NCBI RefSeq assembly: GCF_016906535.1
Contig: NC_057385.1
Span: forward strand, 2,480,001-2,544,000
Reading direction: 5' to 3'
DNA: 64,000 nt
From: Rhizoctonia solani
Taxonomy: Eukaryota > Basidiomycota > Agaricomycetes > Cantharellales > Ceratobasidiaceae
Part shown: positions 54,275 through 64,000 of the stretch, piece by piece
Position numbering within the stretch: the stretch's first letter is position 1
How the letters are laid out: each line of letters starts with the position of its first letter
Notes under the pieces: generated by a model
The model's database searches: none
Told to the model about the DNA's origin: nothing
Seen by the model: only the letters and a program-made list of their open reading frames with translations
Position numbers and translations under genes: made by a program

Positions 54275-55539
54275 TCAGACTATACGGGTCTCGTTCTGTC
54301 TTGCTTCTGGAGGGCTACCCCATCCTATTAATCTTCTCATTTCCTTAACGCCGTATGGGCCAATTGCATCTTCCTGCTCGATCGCCTCACAAGCGGCCTG
54401 AGCAACATGCTCGACATGAATAGGGGGCACTTCCAAGGCTCTAGCCATTGCTTCCAGAGGACTATCGAGTAACGCAACACTGGAACCCGAATCAGAAGTC
54501 TGAGGCCGCCTAGCCAAGTCTGCTGATGCTAGTGCGCGTAATATATTTGCCGGTCCAGGGAAAGGTATATTCTGATGTAGAGTTGCAGATAAATCGAGGA
54601 GCGTCGCAATAGGAGTCGTGAGTGGGCGAGTATGGGGGTGGTACATAAGTCCTATGAAATGTAAGTTTGAAACATAAATTAAAATGTGGAAGCAAAGGAA
54701 GTAGACTTGCCTGGTCGAAGATAAATACCTCTCACACGAGGCTCTTGTGCAATCCCGGCCTCGGCCGCACGTTTGGACTCAATATACCGGGCCGGAACCA
54801 ATGGACGGAATATATCCTCTGCGGATATGTAGACAAATGGTTGGGGTACTGTTGATCCTGGTCCAGATGCAAAGGTCTCCAAGACGCGCAGGGCTTTGTG
54901 CATATCGTCACATCGGAAATTGACCCAGAAATCTGACCAAACTCACCAGCATCTCGATTATAATATTCGTATGTTCCTTCTTCACCCGGCACTCGCTTTT
55001 CCAATGGATTCCCTGCAGCTCCCAGTCCCCATGCTTGGCCAAACGCTGATACAAGACCGCCGAGCGATCCACCTCTAACGGCAGATTTGTATTTCGGCGC
55101 CTCAAGAAGTGTGCCAATTGTGTGTACTACCGCCGTGCAGGACTCCAGAAGTTCACGATATGCGGAGGGTTCAAATGCAGAGGCTTTACGAAAGTCAACC
55201 TTGGGGCGTGATTCATTAGTCCCATTCCAACATAGAAATTGGTTTTAGTTACCTCTTTTGTCCACGCAGGAGTATGCCCCTTGGGTGTTCGGTAAGGTTG
55301 TCCTGAAGAACTTTCCAAAACCGAAACGAACCATCAATAAAACAAACAGCTCACGTATCTGATGGGACTAAGCACCTTATGCTAGTAACTCTCCAGCCAC
55401 GTGCAACCGCTGTTTTACACACAGCAGAACCTGATGTCGAAGGTAAGGAAACGAGTGGAACGATGGGGTGAAAAAACGTCTCACCGAGAAACCCGTTCCC
55501 ACCAACAACAAAGACATGCTGAATGACTTTGCTCGACAT
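54275..55539 (-). CDS. COQ11: NAD(P)-binding COQ11/YLR290C-like protein
   Basis: Atypical short-chain dehydrogenase/epimerase of the NDUFA9-COQ11 group, linked to mitochondrial coenzyme Q synthesis. The Rossmann motif VFVVGGNGFLG is near the N-terminus, followed by SAVCKTAVARGWRVTSI and SSSGQPYRTPKGHTPAWTKE. Next are YRELLESCTAVVHTIGTLLE, AVRGGSLGGLVSAFGQAWGL, YEYYNRDA, FVYISAEDIFRPLVPARYIE (the active-site Tyr region lacks the usual YxxxK, giving YIESK) and GIYLRPG. The C-terminal helices end RLIGWGSPPEARQNETRIV. Six or so short introns. Other members of the extended SDR family cannot be excluded. Confidence 0.72.
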
Positions 55540-56679
55540 GAAGGGCTTAGTCCACGAGTTTTGGACAAATACGATAGACGTCGTCGATCGTCATGACGAG
55601 ATATTAGAATCACATAATCGACGATCAGGGGTGGTGTTGTGTAGTTCCATGACAAGAATTCAGTTCCCAGCCTAGCTCGTGAGATCGCCTCAAGATTTGG
55701 GTTCTAAAGACCGCGTGAGATACGCTTCCACAAGACGCGAGTTAAAAATATCGATAACTGAATCATCCATGTCCCTCAACCCTGACCGACAGGACCGTGT
55801 ATATGACACCGATACTTATTTCCGGCGACCAAGGAAGGGTAAAAACACGCATATCAAGGGCCATCCAATTCCCAATACCAATAGGGCGAATCTCAATCAA
55901 TCCCTCGGCCAAGTGGTGAAAGAGTTAGCTTGGCTACCGAGCAAATACTGTATATTGATTTCAACGAATAGTGACTGGGCGCATCACAGGCTACCCGGTT
56001 ACCCGTGCCGGCCGTGCTGTCTAATAAGTCAGTAAATGGGCTGCTACGGCCGATAAACGGCACCCCGCACGGCGCAACTACCCGTTGAGGTAGGTGGGCG
56101 CTATGAGCCATATTAGTTGACGCCTGTAGTTGGGCATACAGTATGCCCACTTCATCGTGGGGACGAATCCATGTGTGTATGCGGTGCAGGCAGTCATTAA
56201 TATTGCTCGTGGTTTGAAAATCTTAGTCTCCATCGGAGTATATGCACATCTGATCCGTGTTCGGGTTCCTAGAACCTCGGTAACCATGAGGTCGCAGAAT
56301 CTTCCTTTTTCCAATGCCAAGTCGCATACGCTGGGTCTGAAACACTCGCACGCAATAGGGTAATTCACCAAAAAACCAAGGAAAAATCGTAATTGTCATC
56401 GTATCCCTGCACTGCAGACCAGGACGTATTTACATCATACATATGGGTTAGCGATGTAAGAATCCCCAGGCTGCGTGCTGGGGGAAAAAACAAAACAGAA
56501 AGAGGTCGACTCGAGGTTCAGCTGTACAAAGCAACATGTACAGACCAAACTTCCATCATAGAAGGAATAAAAGAAACTAAGGTGAAGCTCGCACGAGCGG
56601 ATCTCGAGGTGTGCAAAGAAACTGCGGGTATACTGTAGATATTGAAGTGTGAAAAGATTCGAAAATCTCAACAGCGTAT
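55540..56679. other. Long intergenic region with a perfect hairpin-forming repeat
   Basis: More than 1.1 kb without a gene that I can support. It holds the COQ11-like promoter and the 3' flank of the secreted protein gene. Short open frames on both strands lack recognisable features. A perfect inverted repeat lies at 56132-56148. Confidence 0.45.
56132..56148. repeat. Perfect inverted repeat GGGCATAC-A-GTATGCCC
   Basis: Two 8-nt arms flank a single A. It could be a dimeric protein-binding site; as an RNA hairpin the one-base loop is unfavourable. No gene boundary is close. Confidence 0.6.
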
Positions 56680-57781
56680 TTAGACGAAGGTCCATTTGAT
56701 AGGAACCATGCCCTCGCTCTCCGTAGCAATCGCGTTGAAGGTGCCGAGTGAGAGGTCCAAGCAGTTCCCGTTGACGCAGCTTGGGCAAGCATCGGCAACC
56801 TTGGCCCTAACAGATTTGCCGTTGTTGATGTTAGTGATCTGGACAAACTTGCCGCAGTGCTCCGATTTCTGATTGAGAGGGCCATAGCGGCGGTAGTCGA
56901 GAGCAACAACTTTGTCGTAATCCCCATGGACGTCCCCGCATGCTCCCGCATTATTATTCTGGGTGAAGAAAGTGGCGCTGAGAACGGCAGAGTTAGTTCC
57001 GGGTTCTACAGAATTAAGTTATAAAGGCTTACAATCCACCCTCAATTACCTCTCCTCCACCAGATCCCTGGGTAGGCTCAGGCTCGGCCGACTTGGTAGT
57101 CTTAGTAGAAGTAGGCTCGGGCTCAGGTTCCTTGGTGGGTTCAGGTTTCTTGGTTGTAGTAGGCTCGGGCTCAGGCTCCTTGGTAGGCTCAGGCTCGGGC
57201 TCCTTGGTAGACGAGGGCTGCGAGGTGCTGGTTGGCTCCGGCTTAGGAGTGGTAGGCTCGGGTGCGATGTACGTGCTAGAAGTCACTGGAGCAGGGGAAG
57301 GGGCAGGGGCAGCTGAGGTGGGTTCATCCTCACTGCAGTCATCGTCGTAGTCCGGAACGGGGTCCTCATCGATGGGAGACGCAGTGGGCTCGGCCAGAAC
57401 GGCAGAGGAAGAAGCGGAAGGAGAGGGAATGCACTCGGCCGGGCGGTCCTCGAGCTTCTGCCAACGGAGAAGAGGGTGGCAGCACTTTTCAAAGAACGGG
57501 CTTCCGTGTCCTCCCGAGCAACCTGGTGTCCGATGTCAACATACAGTTGGGTAAATGCGCGCGTTTCAACGTACCAAGAGCGAGATAACGGATGTGATAG
57601 CTAAGAATCACATTCTTGATCAGACTTGGTTTGATCATTTCTGATACAGAACTCACGGAGTGTAGTCTTCGAGGATGTCTGCGTCCTGGGCATATCCGCG
57701 GGAGGCGTGGCGGATAGGACCAGCAGCGACATTCGAGATGGATGCCGCGAGGGCAACTGCAGTAACAAACGAAGACAACAT
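56680..57781 (-). CDS. Secreted double-psi beta-barrel (RlpA/expansin-like) protein with PEPT-rich linker
   Basis: Signal peptide MLSSFVTAVALAASISNVAA, then PIRHASRGYAQDADILEDY. A Cys-containing segment (GCSGGHGSPFFEKCCHPLLR) precedes a long Pro/Glu/Thr/Lys linker with repeated EPEP and TKEPEPEPT units. The C-terminal domain reads ATFFTQNNNAGACGDVHGDY, YGPLNQKSEHCGKFVQITN, then RAKVADACPSCVNGNCLDLS and LGTFNAIATESEG. DACPSC...LDLS is the double-psi beta-barrel signature seen in barwin, RlpA and expansin-like proteins. Such secreted fungal proteins act on or bind cell-wall polysaccharides; activity here is not shown by sequence. The repeats are likely O-glycosylated. It diverges from SCAMP. 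Confidence 0.85.
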
Positions 57782-58471
57782 ATTTAAGGAGTACAAAGAA
57801 CGTTTAGTTTGTTAGAGAATGTGGGGGGCGCTTGGGAGCGAGTACACAGAGGCGGAGAGGGAGAGAATGAGTCTAAGAGAAAGCCAAGCGGGGTTTAAGT
57901 ATGCTCACCAAAAAAATAAATCCGATCGCGGGAAGCGAGACGCGGGTTGTTGGATGTTGGAATTATCGTATATGAGCATAGCAACCAGCCGTAAATTTGA
58001 CTCCTTCTTTTGTCAGATACCCGATTCAGGGACGGACTTGCCAGGATTTCATCGCTTTCGTGCCCTAGCCAAGCAAAGGACAGTCTGACGTTTGTATTGT
58101 TTTTAGAGGTCGGTTGATCTTTTGCTCCTCTGTGTCAAGGTTAGGCGCCCTGGAGTCCTAATTAGGATCACTTCGTGGGCTGGGCAGGCACACCCGAAAG
58201 CGCCCAACTCTTGTTACAACATGCCGGCTTATACATACATATAGCCACCATATACGCATAGTTACACATTGTTGTTCACTAGCCAGCACCGCCACTACAT
58301 GCCGGGGCTGTGCCGTTGCAATTGGTTGTGTCTGCCTCTCGCCACGCTGACATCGACCCACCAACCAAGTTAATCATTGCTTGCCAGACAAGTGTACCTA
58401 CTGAATTATTGCTATTGGGAAGAGAAGTATTATATAAACGATAGACCAAAGGTATATCGTGGCTCTCTGAG
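57782..58471. other. Divergent intergenic region, DPBB protein/SCAMP
   Basis: About 690 bp; promoters of both genes are expected here. No gene recognised. Confidence 0.4.
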
Positions 58472-59703
58472 ATGTCTAGTATGTCTACTTCATTGGGCTG
58501 CCGTTGGGTCGATCACTGACAATTCACCGCAGATTATCACGAAAATCCATTTGCGTCGAACCATTCGCTGGATGCTAACCCATTCGACGATCCGACCGAC
58601 AACCGCACCGCACAGACCACATCTAAGCAGGTAGACCTCGAACGCCGCGAGCGAGAACTTGCAGCAAGAGAGGCCGAAATCTCGCGTCGGGAGACAAATA
58701 TCAAACACGGCAAGAACAACTTTCCTCCATGTGAGTATATATTCAACTTGAATACACTCTGCTTGCTTATGGTACTAACCTGTCCACCGTGCGAAAGTCT
58801 TCCCGCTGGTATTTCATTCTATCAGCGATGAGATTCCTGAGCACTCGCGGCCACTCATCACTCGCATCTTCCAACTATGGCTTGTTTTGTGTCTAACACT
58901 CATCATTAACATGGTTGCATGCATCTTTATCCTCACCTCAGGAGGGAGCGATGGAGGGAAAGACTTGGCGGCTAGCATCAGGTACGCAGTCGCAGTCACA
59001 GTTCCCTATACGATGCGCTATTCATATTGACATGGCGCCAGTTATGTTCCAGTTATATCTGTCCTCTCGTTCTTGCTTTGGTACCGACCAATCTACAATG
59101 GGTATATGAAAGTACGTGTTTCAGAGTGCTCTGTATGCTAATACTAAAGTCTCAATCCAGGAGCAATCCTTGTACTACTGTGAGTTTATCTTCAACTCTT
59201 CAACCAGGGAGGGTGCTGACATAGTTACCGGAAAGATCTGTATTTTTTCTTTGGAGGTGAGTGAGGCTTGCTTATTTGGTTACACCAGTCGACTGACCCA
59301 GTAGCATGATAGGTTTTCACTTGCTGTTCTCCGTGTATATGATTGTCGGAATTCCTTCAACAGGTAGCGCAGGTCTCATCAACACAGTCGCATCCTTTTC
59401 TCGGGGCGGAAGCGGCATTGTTGCAGGTGTTCTAGGTATCATTGCAACCGTGGGCTGGACTCTCCAAGGCGTTGGAAATGGCTGGTATTATCGAGAGGTA
59501 CGTTTGGTATTTGCAGGTCGATCACATCTGGGCTCAATGAAATACGTAATTTAGATTTGGACACACCATCACGATGCAGGCCATTCTCTCTCCAAGGCAA
59601 AGGGAGAGCTCGCGCAACATGGTATGTCACTTTGCATTATATTTCGGTGAATTGCGCTAATGCTGGGCGCATAGGCGCTAAAGCGTATTTCACGCGGAAC
59701 TAA
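58472..59703 (+). CDS. Secretory carrier-associated membrane protein (SCAMP)
   Basis: Four-TM protein of post-Golgi and endosomal membranes. The first coding exon is only 7 nt (ATGTCTA), spliced over a 53-nt intron to NYHENPFASNHSLDANPFDD, which supplies the NPF repeats typical of SCAMPs. A coiled coil (LERRERELAAREAEISRRE) precedes FFPLVFHSISDEIPEHSRPL. Membrane segments: LWLVLCLTLIINMVACIFIL, VPVISVLSFLLWYRPIYNGY, LYFFFGGFHLLFSVYMIVGI and GIVAGVLGIIATVGWTLQGV, the last followed by YYREIWTHHH. The junction EQS-FYRKDLYFFFGG requires a donor inside the TTG codon (GTACTA). The end is AKAYFTRN, stopping at 59701-59703. Confidence 0.9.
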
Positions 59704-60067
59704 ATGGTGTGAAGAAACAAAAGCGGCAGTCCAAAGCGGTGTACGATGTATGTGAGACGTCCTCGGTGAAACTTGTGCGATACTGTACTTGTGGACTCGT
59801 CTTGTACTGGTATGGTCGATTTCTGCAACATAATGCTAGAAGCTTTCAATTGTGCAATGCATACACGCATCTTCGTCGTGATGAATAAAAGGCTACGTAC
59901 AAGCGTGATTTTCATTGTCGCACTTGGTACTGGAAAGGACTGAGCTGTCTTATTTGGGTTTGATTGCCAATTGACAGTCATAAGAACCTTGGAGAATTTT
60001 CAAGCCTCTCTACGGACCACCACCAGTTCCCCTAAACTCACTGTCCGATAAATCGGCCTATAAGTAC

Positions 60068-60094
60068 AAAAAAATCGAAAAAACCTTTGAAAAA
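60068..60094 (+). promoter_or_regulatory. Oligo(A) cluster in the PAB1 leader
   Basis: Runs of A7, A6 and A5 separated by 3-6 nt lie 105-131 nt upstream of the PAB1 start codon. Poly(A)-binding protein mRNAs in several eukaryotes carry A-rich leaders bound by the protein itself to repress translation. The role here is inferred. Confidence 0.5.
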
Positions 60095-60198
60095 GTAGCC
60101 TTTGTACTCGCGTATCTCCTATCAGCTTTAGCTCTTCTCTAAACATCCAAGCAGTAACGACCCCTATCTCAGAAAAAAGAATATCCCCTGTCTTAGCC

Positions 60199-62632
<2,434 letters not shown>

Positions 62633-62942
62633 ATGTCCTTGACGGTTGGCACACGCTAATCCTCGTCTTATGTGTCTCTTTCTCCATGTCTTCTGTTTCC
62701 TCTCTTTTTTATTGGGTGTTTGTTTCACCGAATGGCGTGCACATTGGCGTCATGTAACACCCTGATTGTTGTGATGTTTGTTATATTTGAATGCTGAATG
62801 GAATCGCGAGTACAAGGTGAATTACAATTGCAAGTGGTAATGTGTGAAAACAAGAAAGACCCCAAAGTTAATGTACAGTATAACATAATCGATAGCAAAT
62901 GAGAGATATCCGCGAGCAATTCAATCGGGTACAAATCTATTG

Positions 62943-64000
62943 TTACCGAGCCTTGCGTGCATGCACAATGTGCCAGCAGCAATGGGGCTGAACCTGTACA
63001 ACGGAGAGTCGGCACGTTAGTTCCTGGGCTTTCATCACTACCGCCAATCGCAGGCGTCGGTGTCCTGAGCTTGATACATACCTTGGGATGATAGAGGTTT
63101 TCCTGCGCATCTTCGATCAATTTGGCCGCCCTTTCGGGTGTGATTCCATGGTCGAGCAAGAGCGGTCGAAGTGCAAGGAGCAAATTGTCGTAATTCATCC
63201 AAGCAAGTTGTCCTATTGAGAGTATAACGGGTTCTGTGGAACCAAGGCGCATTATCAGATCCCCATTCAGTCGAAACAAACCCAATAAGTATACGACGGC
63301 GAGCATTTCCTAACTACCGAACCAAAGCGGTTCGCCCCCGATGTTGACCAAACCCAACCAACCGGAACACCTTCCCCACTTTCCCCTGCTTTCCATCCGC
63401 CTTCTTGGCAACACAAACATTAGAATAAGAAACTCACCTTTTGGCCAAAATCCGATCGGGACCATCGCTTCCTGTGCGACAATATTCTCGAATTCTCGCG
63501 TGTCGCGAACTCGATTTCGCAGTTGACTAGGGATGGTAACATCGATTCCAAGTTGGCCAAGCGCTCTTCGGACCTGGTCCCAATACTGTGCCCAGCCAGG
63601 AGCGCCACCCCGCGGCTCGAGGGGGATACGATGCTTTTTCTCTCCAAATGGTGTGCTGTCAACCTCGGCGAAAATCGCGACGCCGCCCGGCCGAAGTACC
63701 CGTGCGAGTTCGCGGAGAAATATGCCATACTGTCGAACCTACGTATCCGGGGGAGAGGGGTCAGATATGGTTTGAGAGCTGAGATCAAGTCGAATAAGGT
63801 TGGAAGCACACTTGGCACATCAAGATGGGTTCTATACCAAAAATCCTCGCATAAGGAAATGATAATCGAACCGTGGGGGAGCTTGAAGCAAGCGAATTCC
63901 AAGCGTACGGAAAGTACTGCAGACTTACCCCTGTATATACTGAGCGTGCATGTACAACATCAAACCAACTGTCTGGATACGGCAGTCTGCGTGGCACAAG
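62943..64000 (-). CDS. SAM-dependent methyltransferase, 5' part outside window
   Basis: Class I methyltransferase fragment. From the window edge it reads LPYPDSWFDVVHARSVYTG, then across an intron VRQYGIFLRELARVLRPGGV and AIFAEVDSTPFGEKKHRIP. FDVVHAR and ELARVLRPGG are motifs II-III of this fold; the SAM-binding GxGxG lies beyond the edge. Later exons give GWAQYWDQVRRALGQLGIDV, VAQEAMVPIGFWPK, QLAWMNYDNLLLALRPLLLD and PERAAKLIEDAQENLYHPK, ending CCWHIVHARKAR. Such UbiE-like methyltransferases are expanded in agaricomycetes, often near secondary-metabolism genes, but no such context is visible here. The substrate is unknown. Confidence 0.8.

Noticed and set aside
57093..57290. Tandem repeats in the secreted protein as a CRISPR array or minisatellite insertion
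   Set aside because: The repeat is in frame and encodes an EPEPT-type stalk; the units are imperfect and there are no spacers.

Overview
This is a gene-dense stretch of fungal nuclear chromosome, most likely from a basidiomycete (Agaricomycetes). The coding regions are split by many 45-70 nt GT-AG introns, often with a CTAAT/CTGAC-like branch sequence. Genes lie 70-600 bp apart, and the gene set is housekeeping: HSP70, SPT6, SRP54, PAB1, citrate synthase, GAA1, GPI1, SEC66. A Rhizoctonia/Ceratobasidium-type species is my best guess from the general look of the proteins, but that is inference. I see no prokaryotic operon, CRISPR array, transposon, rRNA or tRNA.

Layout. 1-5 kb: a small membrane protein and two tandem patatin-like phospholipases, both with defects. 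5.4-10.4 kb: a USP48-type deubiquitinase with a C-terminal zinc finger. 10.9-19.1 kb: GAA1 (GPI transamidase), SAM37/metaxin, an ExoIII/APE1-type AP endonuclease and GPI1 (GlcNAc-PI synthesis). 19.2-22.8 kb: a SAE2/CtIP homologue and a probable MIS14/NSL1 kinetochore protein. 23.2-24.6 kb: two tandem small, very basic proteins of unknown function. 25-30.8 kb: SOG2 (RAM network) and HSP70. 32-36.5 kb: a USP7/HAUSP deubiquitinase. 36.7-44.7 kb: SEC66, citrate synthase, an F-box protein and SRP54. 44.9-51.5 kb: a four-TM protein and SPT6. 51.8-55.5 kb: an N-terminal protein methyltransferase, CSM3/TIPIN and a COQ11-like protein. 56.7-64 kb: a secreted double-psi beta-barrel protein, SCAMP, PAB1 and a methyltransferase cut by the window edge.

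From about 30 to 54 kb the genes alternate strand almost perfectly, giving short divergent promoters (as little as 96-98 bp between start codons) and tight convergent 3' ends (as little as 69 bp). Palindromic CACGTG sites lie in several of these promoters. Functionally the region is rich in secretory/GPI genes, DNA repair and replication genes, and ubiquitin genes.

Two general points matter to a reader. First, I count about 15 places where a conserved protein continues only after adding one base, often in a 4-base homopolymer. They fall in essential genes, so consensus errors are likelier than pseudogenes. Second, the most interesting biology I see is in SPT6: two Gly/Trp-rich (WG/GW) segments, one inside the conserved core and one at the C-terminus, plus a TPNPYA repeat, resembling Argonaute-hook and Spt5-type tails.
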